Positions 1 through 12,034 are shown, counted from the stretch's first letter. The stretch is DNA of 64,000 nucleotides from Mycoplasmopsis agassizii (GCF_002272945.1 NZ_NQMN01000002.1:294396-358395), one strand, 5' to 3'. Numbers and translations: made by a program. The notes: a model not told the origin generated them from the sequence alone.

Positions 1-961
1 TGACAAATGCTTTTAAATTTATGTACTCTTCAAAAACTTCAATCACAGGTCCATTATTTGAAAAATCAAAGTATTCATTTTGCATTAAAACTGCTCAAAT
101 TGCTGCTTTTAATAAGTCAGATTCAACACTCAAATATCAAATCGGTTCTAAAATTTCGTGTATTTTTAAAAAGTGCATTAATAAGGACTGATTTCAAATA
201 ATTGTTTGCTTGTTATTATATTCAGGCTCTAAATGATTTGAAAAATTATTAATAGTTGTTTTGATTTCACTTCTGTCACTTAATAAAAAAGCCTCATAAT
301 TCCACGTGTTTTTCGTAGAAATTAGAAAGCCATTCATGCGTAATTCTTCGTGAACAAATTGTTTATAACTTTGATCAGTTTTAATGTGATTATATAATTG
401 AACAAAAGATAGTGACTGATTATTGCTTTGTAAATATGAGTAATTAACTTCTTTTTCACGGTTTTTTTCTAGAACGTTAATTTCATTTTTTTTCAGTTTA
501 ATAGTCTGGCTACCATCTCTTAAGTAGACACTGCCTGGATATTTATTTTTTTGATCATCTACTAGTGAGTAGATGATTTCACGAGTTGGTTTAACTCGTA
601 ATTCTATGATGTAAGGATCTTTTGAGCGCAGCGAAATTTTATAAAAGAAGGGTAGTAAATAAGGATATATATTTTTAGATATCTCGTTACTTATATAGAT
701 GATAGTGCGATCGACACATTTAAAAATTTCGTCACTGCAAAAATGAATAGGATTCATTATCGAGGCTTGTTTATGGCTAAGTTGATCTTTTTGAAAAAAT
801 TCTAAACCAACCATTTCGCCGTCGTCCCTAATCCCAAAATAAAGATTACCACCGAAACCATTATTGAGAAAACCAACAACTGTTTTCAGTCACTTTTTTG
901 AATCATAATTCAACAATAATTTGAATTCGTATGATTCGTCTTCGCCGACTTTTATTTTCAC
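1..961 (-). CDS. Schlafen/AlbA_2-domain protein, partial
   Basis: Runs off the left edge of the window, so the C terminus is missing. Reading TGA as Trp, the frame is open from position 1 up to a GTG at 961 that follows an in-frame stop. From that GTG the N terminus reads ESYEFK, then KTVVGFLN, GGNLYFGI and DDGEMVGL. This is the usual signature of the AlbA_2 (Schlafen-like, divergent AAA-4) domain: a Glu-Phe-Lys entry, a conserved helix and a glycine-rich nucleotide-binding turn. Starting instead at the ATG at 814 would remove half of the domain, so GTG is preferred, although I see no strong ribosome binding site. Members of this family are often called ATP-binding or putative transcriptional regulators, and the cellular role here is unknown. 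The family call is from motifs only. Confidence 0.7.
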
Positions 962-1047
962 ATTTTTATTTTAACAAATTTGCAAAAAAATTTTTCAGTA
1001 AATCAAAAAATAATTATTTTTTTATTTTTCTCAAAATTTCATTATTT

Positions 1048-1080
1048 TTGAAAATAAAAATAAGCCAAAAATGGCTTATT
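1048..1080 (-). terminator. Intrinsic terminator of the APC permease gene
   Basis: Just after the permease stop codon on the minus strand, AATAAGCC and GGCTTATT form an 8-bp stem, followed on that strand by a T-rich run. Confidence 0.75.
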
Positions 1081-1093
1081 CAAATTTGTTTAA

Positions 1094-2701
1094 TTAAATC
1101 TTGTTGATTTGTTTAACTTGTAATGAAGGAGTTTTTTCATCAACACCTTCTTCAAGTTTAGCTAAATCTTCAATCACATCTCTTTTTTCAATTGCTTTAA
1201 TTAATAAGGCATTAACAAATGGTGCTAATAACATTATAAAAGTAAAGGCAATGAATAAAATAAACCGTAAGAAATTAGTTGCTTTAAATCCACCATCTGC
1301 AAATAATCCTCAACTAGCAGAACCTTCTGGATCTATTGCTGCTGTGCTAACGGTTGAGTAAATGAATGCAATCACAGCAACTGCAATTAAAGAAATTGCA
1401 ATGATAGTTGAACCATAGAAGACAACGTTGTTGATTTTCTTAATTTCTCCTTCTTTAAAGTGACCTTTAAAGCGTTTGTATGCATATAATCCCATGATAA
1501 TTGCATAGTTAAAGAAGAATAATAAAGTAGGTCAGTTAGTTGCTCCATCAAGAAATGCATCTGAATTGAAGATGAAAGCAGGTAATCAAATTGGCAAGAG
1601 TCATAACAACATGTAGATTGCAATTAAGACCAATGCTCTAACTTCATGACTAATATCTCTACCATTGAATTTTGCTCTAATATTTTTGATTAATCAGTCG
1701 CTACCTAGTGATAATCTAGTTTGCACAGCACGCGAGTAATCTTGAATCATGAATCCAGTTAATCCGTTTAATAATCCTAAAGTAGAAATGAAAATGAAGA
1801 AGAAAACAAATCCTGTTACTCATTCATTTGATCCACCTAAAGAGATACTAATTAAGCCACCGATATTTCCTTGGGTTTGTAGAATAGAAGAAATTGCTAT
1901 TAAAACATAAATAACTAAAACAATAACCATTCCGAAGAAAATTACAAGCGGTAATTGTTTTCCATCATTTTTCATTCTTGATCTAGCTGAACCAACTGAT
2001 AAGAAAGCATCGAAAGCAAATAAAACTCCCGGCAACGCTAGAATCATTTTTTGGAATGAAAATTGTGGGTGAGTTACGAAAGCATTAGCAGTTTCTGTAA
2101 CACCGTTTGTAGTAATTGTTCTTTGATTCACAAAGACAATTCCCACAACAATTGCTATTACTAAAGGAATTAATTTTAATCCTGTAGTAACAGTTGCAAA
2201 AATTCCACTAACTGTTGGATCAATAATATTTAAACCTAAGAAGGCAAAAGTTAGAATGATTCCAATAATAAAATGGAATCATGCGTGATTAACTGCAGAG
2301 TTAATCGCTGCTGCAGTTGCTGAATCGGCAACTGCTGCTAGAAAAGCAACAAGGATTTCGCTTGAGAAAGATCCTAAAGTAATTAATAAGATCCCTCAGT
2401 AGAAAAATGATCAACCATATGCTACGAAGTAACCGTATCTTTTACCTCCATTTTGGTAAGCTCAAGAACTAATTCCCACAAGCTTTTTGACTTTTAATGA
2501 TGAAATTTCACTGAATGATAGAGCTGAAAATAAAGCAATAATTCCACCAACAAATCAGGCTAATAATCACGTTATACTTTCACCACTTGAAGTACGACTG
2601 ACTGATCCGTTTTTAAAGAAGATACCAATACCGATAATCGAACCAACAACTAGCGAAATAGCGACTAGCATCCCGATTTTGCGTACACTTTTTTGTGACA
2701 C
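1094..2701 (-). CDS. APC-family amino acid permease
   Basis: Multi-pass membrane transporter of 535 aa. The GTG start at 2701 is chosen because GAAAGG lies just upstream and the N terminus then begins with a short charged stretch and a first helix reading GSIIGIGIFF. That glycine-rich helix is typical of APC-superfamily helix 1. About 12 hydrophobic segments follow, interrupted by several TGA-Trp codons, and the tail is charged and cytoplasmic. The family imports or exchanges amino acids by secondary transport; the substrate cannot be read from sequence. It lies downstream of a paralogous permease on the same strand but appears to be transcribed separately, because a TATAAT box and two hairpins sit between the two genes. 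Confidence 0.85.
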
Positions 2702-2718
2702 GTTTTTCCTTTCTTAAT

Positions 2719-2757
2719 AAAAAACCCTTAACTAGAGTATGTCTGTTAAGGGTTTTT
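2719..2757 (-). terminator. Terminator-like hairpin next to the permease ribosome binding site
   Basis: Long inverted repeat with arms AAAAACCCTTAAC and GTTAAGGGTTTTT. On the minus strand it is followed by a T run and then almost at once by the Shine-Dalgarno of the GTG start at 2701. It lies downstream of a promoter-like TATAAT at about 2902-2907, so it would sit in the permease leader and could act as an attenuator. Confidence 0.55.
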
Positions 2758-2798
2758 GTATTATTTTTTCTTGTGTTTTATTTAAAAATTTAATTTAC

Positions 2799-2828
2799 AA
2801 AAACCCCTATCCAAACATTTGATAGGTT
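2799..2828 (-). terminator. Second terminator-like hairpin in the same leader
   Basis: CCTATC and GATAGG arms followed by GGTTTTTG on the minus strand. It could end transcripts of the upstream permease gene or be part of a leader switch for the downstream one. Confidence 0.5.
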
Positions 2829-2894
2829 GTTTGTTCGGCAAAGAAAAGTTTAATAATAATTTTCATTTGTGACCAACTTTTTTTATTTGTAAAT

Positions 2895-2912
2895 TAGGTG
2901 AATTATATAGAA
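2895..2912 (-). promoter_or_regulatory. Candidate promoter for the permease at 1094-2701
   Basis: On the minus strand TATATAATTC gives a perfect -10 box at about 2902-2907, inside the spacer that follows the upstream permease stop (2925). A start site here would leave a leader of about 190 nt carrying both hairpins. No clear -35 is seen. Confidence 0.45.
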
Positions 2913-2924
2913 AAATAAATTTTT

Positions 2925-4604
2925 TTAGAAATTATTTTTTTCATGTAGGTCTAAATTAAAGGTTCTTGCTTTTCAAATTTTGTAATTATTAAAATTCTTA
3001 AATTTTTTCTTCATTAATAAATCTTCAATTCTGCCATAGCCAAAAGTGAAGAAGACAAAAATTAAAAGCACAACAACTAATAAGACTCGGCTAATTATTT
3101 CATCAGAATAATTAGTCATTAACTGGCTTTCTAGTTGTGGAATTAGAAAAAAATCAATGATAGGCAGTAACAAAGTTACTGCTAAAGACAGAAACACAGT
3201 CGCAACTGCTATTCAAGCAAAAAGTAGGAAACAGCGGATTTTTTCGACCTTAATAAAGTTTTTTCGCCGATTCACGATCGCTCCATAGATCGAAAAAATG
3301 ATGAACATAAAGGTAAAAACAGTTACTCAGTTAGCTATTAAATCAGCAAAAGAATATAGCTTAGCCATCGCTTCATCATAACCTCTATTTGAGTAAGTAT
3401 TGATATAACCTAGGGCACCAATTAAAGTAAAAATAATGAAAAAAGGTATCACCAAAACTAGCGAATATTTAACTCCTGTTCAAGGTTTATCGCTATTTAA
3501 AGTCTTTCTTAATTTTGCAGAAAAAGGTATTTCTCCGTGTGCAATTAACTCTTCTAAATACCTTGGACTCCATACAGAAAAAGAATTTAGGATTCCCATG
3601 ATGCTTGTTGCAATGATAATGTTGACTATTCCAAAGAGAATTATTCCAACATTTTGACCACTACTATTTGTGCCAAATAACTGTCTAATTTTGTCTGCCA
3701 TTAAGAAGAAAGAACCACCATTTATTGTCATTGCAATTGCTATTGATAAGTTAATAACTGTCACAATTACAAGACCCAAAAATAATGCAAGTGGTGCTTT
3801 TTTAGGATTTTCGAGTTCACTCTGAACACCTGTTAAAACATAGAAACCATCAAAAGCATAAAAGATTGCCCCTAGCGAAATAAATAAACCTAAACCGGGC
3901 GCAAATCTTACAATTGAAGCTCCTGAAGCGATAGTTAAATCAGTAGGTCTTTGCACTAAAGCACTAGTATTTGAAGGATATTGCGAAGCAACAATAAAGC
4001 CAACTATCACAATAAAAACTATAGGAATAAACTTTAAAATAACTATTATTTTGTTCTGTCAATCAGCTAACTTTGAAGATAAACCTGAAAAAATAATGAA
4101 ATAAATAGCTAATAAAAAAGCAATCAATGCTCAAATTAATCAGTCATATTCAGAATCAACTCCCAAATTGAACCTATAAGCACTAATCTGATTATAAACT
4201 ATCGCCCCTAAGCCATCTTGCAAAGAAGAAATAATATAAAAAGGTACAAAAAAGAAAGCTAATGGTAAATAAATAAAAACCATAAAGTTTTTACTTGCTT
4301 TAAAAACTGTTCTTGAATTAAAAACTTTATTTCAAGAAATTAGTGATAAGTTGTCTCTTTTTGCAGAAGCAACTTCTATCAAAGCTAGAGCCATCGCAAT
4401 TACAGCAACTGCAGCAATTATCCAAGAAAAAAAAGAAAGTATCAATGAGTTTTGACTCATTGATAAAACAGTTTCTGATTTAAAGAAAATACCAGCACCA
4501 ATTGAGGAACCTAAAACAAGCAGCATTGCTGAAAAAAAAGAAATTTTTTTCTTTTTGTATTTTTTAGCAAATGCTTTTGCTTTATCAGTTTCTTTTTGTT
4601 TCAT
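2925..4604 (-). CDS. APC-family amino acid permease (second paralogue)
   Basis: 559-aa multi-pass transporter beginning with a lysine-rich cytoplasmic tail and then GSSIGAGIFF, the APC helix-1 signature also present in its neighbour. About a dozen hydrophobic segments follow, with a conspicuous FYAFDGFYVLTGV segment like the middle of the APC fold. The frame reads through several TGA-Trp codons and ends at the TAA at 2925. It is probably a secondary amino acid or polyamine transporter; the substrate is unknown. The two adjacent permeases are only moderately alike, so they look like old paralogues rather than a recent duplication. Confidence 0.85.
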
Positions 4605-4668
4605 AAGTTATATGATAATCAATTATCTGATAATCTAGTGAATATTTTTTAAGACTAGCAATAATCAC

Positions 4669-5448
4669 TTAAATGTTAAAAACGTCTTTCACATTTTTTC
4701 TAACTTGTTTTACTAAAGTTTCAAGATCAATTCCTTTAACTTCAGCAACTTTTTCATAGACATATTTAACATAAGGACTTTTATTTGGTTTACCTCTAAA
4801 AGGCATTGGTGTTAAATATGGTGTGTCAGTTTCACAAAAGATTCTATCAAGTGGAACTATTTTACATGCTTCACGTAAAGCGTGATTATTTTTGAAAGTA
4901 ATTACTCCTGAAAAAGAAAAGTAAATATTTTTGACATGTTTTAAGAATCTTTCAGCTTCAAAACTATCACCACTAAAAGTGTGGAAAATGAATTTAACAT
5001 CTTGATATTCTTCTCTAGAAATGATTTCAAAAATATCATTAAAAGCATCACGGCTATGAATTACAACTGGTAAGTTTCTTGCTTTAGCAATTTCAATGTG
5101 AGCAATAAAACTTTCAAATTGAATTTCTTTACTTGGGTTTTCTTTATAGTAATAATCAAGCCCTACTTCACCAATTGCGACAGTATCTTCACTAATAAAT
5201 TCTGTCAATTTATTAGTGTCTTCTTTACCTTTAACTTCCATAGGGTGAATTCCTAAAACTTCTTGAACAAAATTAGGAAATGCCTTCTTCATTGTTTTAA
5301 TTTCTTCAATTTCTTTAAAAGAAACGCCTGTGAAAAAAATCATTTCTAGTTCATTTGTATCAATTCAACTTTGAACTTCTTCAATAGGATTTTCATAATA
5401 CTCTAAGTAAGGATGAGTATGTAAATCAATAAATTTTAGTTTTGACAT
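4669..5448 (-). CDS. tatD: TatD-family metal-dependent hydrolase
   Basis: 259 aa. With TGA read as Trp the gene starts at the ATG at 5448, which restores the metal-binding IDLHTHPY motif. An ATG at 5343 would delete it. Further family marks are GEVGLDYYY, VIHSRDA, FIFHTFSGD and CETDTPYL, which supply the remaining His, Glu and Asp ligands of the two-metal TIM-barrel site. TatD proteins are nucleases (3' exonuclease or AP-site activity reported) of DNA repair or turnover. In many mycoplasmas tatD lies beside ksgA and rnmV; here those genes are absent and unrelated genes flank it. Confidence 0.9.
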
Positions 5449-5481
5449 AAAAAAGATTGTATCACTTTCAGCAATACAATT

Positions 5482-6285
5482 TTAAATAATTAAACCTCGT
5501 TTTTTCAGGTAGTGTTTGAGCGTAATTCTTGTGTTAAAAAGTGAAGTGTCTTCATTAAAAAAATTAGAATTTTTTATCACTTGTTGATATTCTTCGTAAG
5601 CAGGTCACTTCAAAATCTTGACACCTTTTTTGCTATTTAAGTGAATTTCAAATTCAAAACCTTTACCATTTAAATGATATTTATAAAAAAGTTTTTGAAT
5701 ATTTGAGTGCAAAGATTTCTTATGTTTTTCTATTTCATTATCCAAAACATTATCTTTTGCTTCGTTAATGCTATACCTTCTCATTGTCATTAAGTTTTTG
5801 ATTTTATCAATTAAACTTGAATGAAATTCATTAGTTAATAAGTCATGAATTTCTTGATATTTTGAAAATTCTTTTTTCATAAAATTTTCATTAAAATGAT
5901 TTATATATTCATCTCGTTGTTCGAATATTTCATAATTTTGAATCACTTGTAAATAAAAAGAATGTCAACTACTGATTTGCACAGTTCCATCTCGATCAAT
6001 TTTTATTTTTAAGTTATCGTGTTTTAAATTTCTTGTTCTTAAGTAAGAACAAATTTGTTTAACAACAACTGATTCAATTTTTTCGTGTTCAAAAATTGCT
6101 CTTAATTTTTTAAAATAATTATGCTCAGCAGAATGAATTACATCATATATTTTTGAATAGTTTTCGATAGGATGTTCTTTATAAAAAGACTGCAAAAAAC
6201 TCTTAGCACTAACAAAAGCTTGTATCATGCTATTGGCGTTTGGATAAGATTTTCTAGTTAATCTTCTTGCGAAATTATCATCCAC
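5482..6285 (-). CDS. Hypothetical protein, helical and basic
   Basis: 267 aa, read across two TGA-Trp codons from the ATG at 6285 to the TAA at 5482. I do not recognise the family. The protein is hydrophilic, rich in Lys and predicted helix, with no signal peptide or membrane segment, so it is probably cytoplasmic. A TATAAT on the minus strand sits only about 11 nt before the ATG, so the mRNA would have almost no leader. It lies between mnmE and tatD on the same strand with spacers at both ends, so it could be its own transcription unit. No function is proposed. Confidence 0.75.
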
Positions 6286-6390
6286 TATTACTATTATAAT
6301 CTTTTTAATTACATAAATTTTTAAATATTTGGTTTTTTGAAAACTTTTTTGGATTTTCGTGTAGAAAGCACTAAAAAATCCTTGCTTTTT

Positions 6391-7716
6391 TTACTTACCT
6401 AAACAGAAGTTTTTAAAAATTTCATCTAGCAATAACTCGTTATCTGCTTTACCAGAAATATTGATCAAATCTTCTCAGGCTTTTGTAATGTCGGTGATTA
6501 CAATGTCTGCAGTTAAACCATTTGATAAGGCGTTATATGCATCATTTAACGCTTCATAAGATGACTTTAGTAAAGACATTTGTCTTGCGCCAATTAAAAC
6601 TTTTTCATTGTCAAGATCTAAATTTTTATATTCAGAAACCATTAAATCAAGTAGGTTATCAATATTTTTTTCTTTAGAACTTATATAAATTTTTTCAGCA
6701 TCTAGTTTTTCTAGTAAATCAGACTTACTAAAAACTTTTATGTATTTTTTATCTTTGCTTTGCTCAGTAATTAATTTATCAACTTCAGTTTCACCTTCAA
6801 TTGCATCAATTAAATGAATAATAATTTTTGATTCATTAATCAGTTTTAAAGATCTTTCAATTCCAATATTTTCAACAACATCACTACTATGATTTCTAAT
6901 TCCAGCACTGTCATTAATTTGAAAAAGAATTCCTTGGTATTGAAATTCACCATTAATAATATCTCTAGTTGTTCCTGGTATATTTGTGACAATTGCTTTT
7001 TCTTCATTTAATAATAAATTTAATAAACTAGATTTTCCTGAGTTAGGTTTTCCTACAATTGCAACTTTTATTCCTTCAAAAATAACTGAAGCTTTTTCAC
7101 TAAGTTCTATTGCTTTTTTCTCTTTATCTAAAATTTTTAAAACTTTATTTATTAACTTTTCTTCATCAAGAATTTCAATATCATCATATTCAGGATAATC
7201 AATATTAACTTCTAAATGTCCGATTAACATTTGCAAATCAGAAATTAATTCTTGAATAAATTTAGATGTTTGACCACTAAATTTTTTCACGCTTGCTTTA
7301 GCTTGTGTTTCTGTTTTAGAAAAAATTAATTCATGAATTGCATCGGCTTTTATTAAGTCAATTTTTCCATTTAAAAAAGCTCTTCTTGTAAATTCTCCTG
7401 GCTCAGCTGCTCTTGCCCCATTAGTAAAAATAAGTTCAATTATTTTTTGCAAAACAATTAAACCACCATGTGCATTTATTTCAACTAAATCTTCTCCAGT
7501 ATATGAATTAGGGTTTTCAAAAGTTATTAAAACAACTTCATCAATTATTTCGTTTTTATCATGAATATGACCGTAATAAATACCTCTCTTATTTTCAAAT
7601 TTACCTTTAAAAATTTTTTTAATAATTGTAAAAGTATCAGGTCCACTTATTCTAATTATACCTATAGGTTGGTTAACTACACCACCTGAAGAAATTGCGC
7701 ATATCGTATCAAACAT
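6391..7716 (-). CDS. mnmE: tRNA modification GTPase MnmE
   Basis: 441 aa, the normal family length. The N-terminal tetrahydrofolate-binding domain is recognisable by ISSGGVVNQPIGIIRISG and YTGEDLVEI. A helical domain holds an inserted G domain with P loop GKPNSGKSS at about residue 221 and switch motif IPGTTRD. The invariant C-terminal motif is FCLGK. That end is only seen when the TGA at 6475-6477 is read as Trp, so the gene runs to the TAA at 6391. MnmE with MnmG installs the carboxymethylaminomethyl group on U34 of tRNAs. It starts 22 nt after the kinase gene of the TPP operon and may be co-transcribed with it. Confidence 0.97.
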
Positions 7717-7738
7717 GTTTTAATTATATGTAATATAT

Positions 7739-8425
7739 TTAGCTATTTACATAAAAATCTTTTATGTGATCATAGACAACTTCATAAGAAGTTTTATTAA
7801 ATAAATTTACTATATAAATATAGTCTTCTAATTTTTCTTTATCTAATTTTAAATAGTCAATTATTTCATCTTTTGTTAAAATAGAAAACTTCAAAAATGA
7901 AACTATATCAAAATATTTTGATCCCTTTCTTGTTCATTCAAAATCAATTAATTTTATTTTTTTATCAGTTGTAAAAATAGTATTTTTTGGTCTTACATCT
8001 CCGTGAATAACTTCATTAAAATCATCTTTATATTTATCAACTATTTCTAAATATTTTTTGTCTTTAGTTTTATAAAAATGTCAATTCATTTTTGACAAAT
8101 TTAAATTTGTCTTTCAAACTTTTTGAAGTTCATCTAATAATAAAAAATCAGATTCTTTTGTCTGATATTTTTTTAAATAGATGTCTCCTTCATATCATTT
8201 TTTAATTGCAATATATGGAGTTACATAAATATAATCTTCGTTATTTTTTAAAAAAATAATTTCGTCTTTATGATCAGCAATTTTATTTATTGCAATTCTA
8301 ATTTGAACTTTAACATCATTTAAATAAGCAATATAAGTTCGATTATGAAAACCTTTATAATGAAATTTTATTTTGCTAATTTGCTTGAATATTTTTTTTG
8401 GCAATTTTCTTTTTATATAAAGCAT
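7739..8425 (-). CDS. APH/choline-kinase-fold small-molecule kinase, candidate thiamine kinase
   Basis: 228 aa. The catalytic loop VIHGDVRPKN (Brenner motif HxDxxxxN) and the metal-binding LIDFEW place it in the aminoglycoside phosphotransferase / choline kinase / ThiK superfamily; the N-terminal lobe is short. Its ATG at 8425 lies inside the 3' end of the P69 permease gene (50-nt overlap, different frame), so it is translated from the same TPP-riboswitch mRNA. Thiamine kinase ThiK of enterobacteria has this fold. From context I infer a kinase acting on the imported thiamine compound. Choline kinase (LicA-like) is the alternative, since the motifs do not separate them and a LicD-like gene exists in this window. 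Confidence 0.75.
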
Positions 8426-10067
8426 AATACCCCTTAATTTTATTTATGAAAGTTTCTTTGTTTGCGATGTTTCTGCTTACTAAATAATTTGTTATATATT
8501 CTAACACAATGGTTATAAAAATTAGTGGTCAAGAAAAGTTTGCAAGCTCAAAAAATGTTGATCTATCGATGTTTACTTGAATTGCGGCGCCTAGTCTATT
8601 TGCGCCGAAAACACCGAAATATACGACATCTCGTAATAAATTTTCAAATAAAAAACTTCCGTTAATAATTAATTCTTTTTTTGATGCAGGTATTACTCAT
8701 ACCCTCAATATTTTAAAATATGAAAAACCTTGTTTTCTTAATGTTTCAAGTGTTTGAAAATTAATTTTATTAAATGTTGAACTTGTAATTACCGCAAAGT
8801 TAAAAGATGAGTGTAAAACTAGAACTAAAAATATAGTTGTTATTGGTTCGAATCATAAAATATTTAATAAATAAAAAACTAACAAACTCGGAATTATTCT
8901 AACTGATAAACCAATTATTTTAAATATCAATGACTGAGCTTTCTTATTAATTTTTTCACTTTGAAAAATACCAATTGTGGTTCCTATTATAAAAGTAAAA
9001 AATCAAATTATAATTGTTTGTAATAAGACATCTCAAACTAAACTTATTGGTGAATTTCCTGATGAATCAAAAATTATTGCAAGATCTATTTGAAAAAATC
9101 TTTCTAATAAATTGGTTATTACTTTTGCATTTGAATAATCATATTCTAAATTTGCAAGAGCTATAACAGCGATTATAAAACTAATAAATCCAAAAATTAA
9201 TAAAATAATTTTTTGGTGATTGTAATGAATTGAATATCTATTTGTTTTAGCATTAAATTTGATGCCGTGAAACAAGTATTTTTTTATTAAAAAAATCATC
9301 AATTCATTTAATAATAAAAAAATGAAATAGATTGTTAAAGGTGCTCCCAGTTGATCATAAACAGAATTTTTTAAAGGTGTATAAATTAAAGTTCCTGTAC
9401 CGATTATTCCTACTGCCCCTAGCAATGATATTCACCTAAAATTTGACTCTAAAGAAAAAAAATACAAATTTAAAATTCTTATTTTTATTCTTCAAAAAAC
9501 TTCTAAATAAAAACTTTTTATTTTACTATTTCTTAAACTAAGTGATTTATAAAAATATTGTAAATCAGAATTATTAATCATATCAACTAAGTATCTGTGA
9601 ACTCATAACCACGTAAATCATGAGTAAGTTAAAAATGCTGCATCATTAGCTCTAAAAGCGTTAGAAAAAGCCCTTGCAAATAAAATAATTGGAAGGGCTC
9701 TTAGGAGTATGATAAAAAATCGGTAGAAAGTAAATGCAAAAAAACTGTGTATCTTTCTAGCTCCAAAATATGAAGAAACAAGTGAAACCAAAAAACCTAC
9801 AATTGTTCCTAGAACTATCAAACGAATCGAAACTCACATTTGTTGTAAGGATAATATTCAAAGATTTTGTCCTGGGAAATAATTACTTGAATCTGTATAT
9901 TTAAAAAGATCTGAAATAAATTCATTAAATAAACTTACTCCTGCTGGATTAAAGCGTGATGAAATATAAATAGTTAAATAAATAACTATTGTCAACACAA
10001 TTAATCACAAGAATATTTTTAAATTAGGATTTAAAAATATTTTCCTACCTTTTTTATATCAAATCAT
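8376..10067 (-). CDS. p69: ABC transporter permease, P69-like (PhnE-type, two-domain)
   Basis: 563-aa inner-membrane permease. Two PhnE/BPD-type transmembrane halves are visible: residues about 15-255, ending near LGAVGIIGTGTLIY, and about 290-540, ending near FGANRLGAAIQ. The repeated GxxGxG-like coupling segments mark a fused permease dimer. It starts 3 nt after the P37 stop and overlaps the kinase gene at its end. It belongs to the P29/P37/P69 import system first described in Mycoplasma hyorhinis, where P69 is the membrane channel. The frame needs several TGA-Trp codons. Confidence 0.88.
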
Positions 10068-10070
10068 TTT

Positions 10071-11255
10071 TTATTTTATAGCTTTTTCGTAAGGTTCCTT
10101 TATCTCTTTATTAAAATCATTTATATATCTGTAGAAGTTATAACCACTACCTTTACCAAATGAATCTTTATCTTCTAAAGAAAGTGCTATGAAAGCATCT
10201 AGAAGCAATTTTCTTTCTTGTTCATTTAATAAATCTTTATTAAATGCAACTATGTCATAAAATAAAGAGTTGGTTAGGGTAAGAATTTCGATTCTTTCTC
10301 CTTGTGGAGGATTGAAAATATTTTTCTTTGTACCTCCATCTTTGTTGTGTTGTCACGCAAATGAGTACATGTCATCTAGAAAAATTCTGTATCCACTTAA
10401 TGTTCCAATTGTATTTCCATCATCTATTTTATGTTTACCTGATGGAATACTTGCTATTGTTGCATGATCACCAAAATGATCTTTAAACAACTTCTCTTGG
10501 ATAATATATTTTCCTTGTTTTTCAGTTTTTCCATGAACGATTCCAAAATTGTAAAAATCTTGTCAGTTTTTGTCATTTCAAGCTTTTTTAATTTTTTCAA
10601 TAGTTTCATCATTACCAACTATTGCAACCATTCCACGGTAATAAGGAGTAGTATTTTTATTACCATCTTTAGTTGTTAAATCACCATACAAAAACTCTCA
10701 TTTAACTCCATCTCATTTTTCACGGGTGTCATCTCATGTTTGATAAGGGTGTAGTTTTAAATAATCATTTACTCATTTTGCAGTGTTTTTTAAGTATTCA
10801 GGCCCACCCTCATCTTTATAAAACATTTGCTTTGTATCATCTTTAAATGAGCGAGTTTCAGTTCTTGCTAGGTACTCAACATTTTTAATATCTGGTTCTT
10901 CTACAGCGTGTCTGACATTTATAATTGTCATTGCTGATTTACCCGCTTTTAAGTCATTTAGACTAGCCTTTTTTTCTTCATTTGATGCAATTTTTACTTC
11001 AACAATTTTTGCATCCTTATACTTGTTGTCTGTATCTTTTTCTTTTAACTCTTTGATTTTGCTATTCAGTGTTTTTGTAAAATCTGCAACAGCAGTTGAG
11101 CCAGTTTTTTGAGTAAATCACTCTGTCCCTAGAGTTAGGTTCACTTTTTTAATATTTGGATCTTCAGCATTTGAACACGCTATTGCTGTTGAAACTCCTA
11201 TTAGTGAAACAATCCCCAGAGAAGTGAATAGTAATTTTTTACTTTTTAATTTCAT
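10071..11255 (-). CDS. p37: P37/Cypl-like substrate-binding lipoprotein
   Basis: 394 aa. The signal peptide has a Lys-rich start, a hydrophobic core and lipobox GVSTAIAC, so it is a membrane-anchored lipoprotein. Downstream features such as LTLGTEWFTQ, YYRGMVAIVG, SGYRIFLDDM and FNPPQGERIEILT match the periplasmic-binding fold of M. hyorhinis P37 (Cypl), which is known to bind thiamine pyrophosphate. The ATG at 11255 follows the P29 stop by 2 nt with GGAA upstream. Together with the riboswitch at 12055-12127 this gives good support for a thiamine or TPP uptake system. The gene order here, P29-P37-P69, differs from the P37-P29-P69 order I recall for M. hyorhinis. Confidence 0.9.
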
Positions 11256-11257
11256 TG

Positions 11258-12007
11258 TTATTCCTTTTGATATATTTTTTTTGCTTCATCAATTGAGAAA
11301 TCATCGATTTCTCATGTCTTAAAAATAATTCCATTTTTAAGACCAATCACTTTGGTGAAGACTTGTTTGTTGATCAAACCTAAATCATGAATATTGATTA
11401 AGGTTAAAATATTTTCAGTTGTGGCAACGTATTTAATAGCGTTAATCACATCTTCAGCAATATTGACATCAAGACCAGTTGTAGGCTCATCAGCTAAGAT
11501 GACTTGTGGCTTTTGTAAAAATATCTTAGATAGTTCTACTCGCTGTTTTTGACCACCAGATAAGTTACCTACAGGTGTGAAGATAAAATCTTCAATACTT
11601 AAAGTTTTTAAAATCTTTTTAATATTTTCAAAATCTCGCTTTGTGATGATGTTGAAGAATCTAAAAAATTTATTTTCTTGCAAGTTATAAAATCTTTTAA
11701 GATTTTTATAAACATCATCTTCAAAAATTAAATTTGGACTTTGATTTAAGAAAGCAAAACTTTTGACATATTTTTTGAGATCGTTTTTGGAAAACTTTTT
11801 AATGTTTTCCCCATCTACTAAAAAATCTCCTTCAGTGATTTTTAAATGATTAATTAATAGATTAAATAACGATGTCTTACCAGCTCCTGATGAACCAATA
11901 ATTGCTATAAATTCGTTTATATCTAGTTTTAAATTAATGTTTTTCAGCAGTTCTTCTTTACTGTTTTTATATGATGCTGAAATATTGTTTAACTCGATAA
12001 AAGACAA
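11258..12007 (-). CDS. p29: ABC transporter ATP-binding protein, P29-like
   Basis: 249 aa. Walker A GSSGAGKTS, Q-loop FLNQSP, signature LSGGQKQRVELS and Walker B ILADEPTTGLD identify a complete importer ATPase, closest in layout to PhnC/P29. The start is a TTG at 12007: there is no nearby ATG that keeps the first beta strand, and AGGAG lies 8 nt upstream. That Shine-Dalgarno is buried in a terminator-like stem controlled by the TPP riboswitch. The C terminus ends DEAKKIYQKE after a TGA-Trp. It energises import through P69. Confidence 0.92.
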
Positions 12008-12010
12008 AAA

Positions 12011-12034
12011 AATTACTCCTTTCTAGGAGTAATT
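12011..12034 (-). promoter_or_regulatory. Riboswitch expression platform: terminator stem containing the P29 Shine-Dalgarno
   Basis: AATTACTCC and GGAGTAATT form a 9-bp perfect stem with a 6-nt loop, followed on the minus strand by TTTTTTG. The AGGAG of the P29 gene is part of the right arm and the T run reaches the TTG start codon. The same hairpin could therefore end transcription or block ribosome access. Confidence 0.75.

Noticed and set aside
2702..2912. T-box or lysine riboswitch before the permease
   Set aside because: The conserved T-box sequence and specifier stem are not present, and no lysine aptamer core was found.
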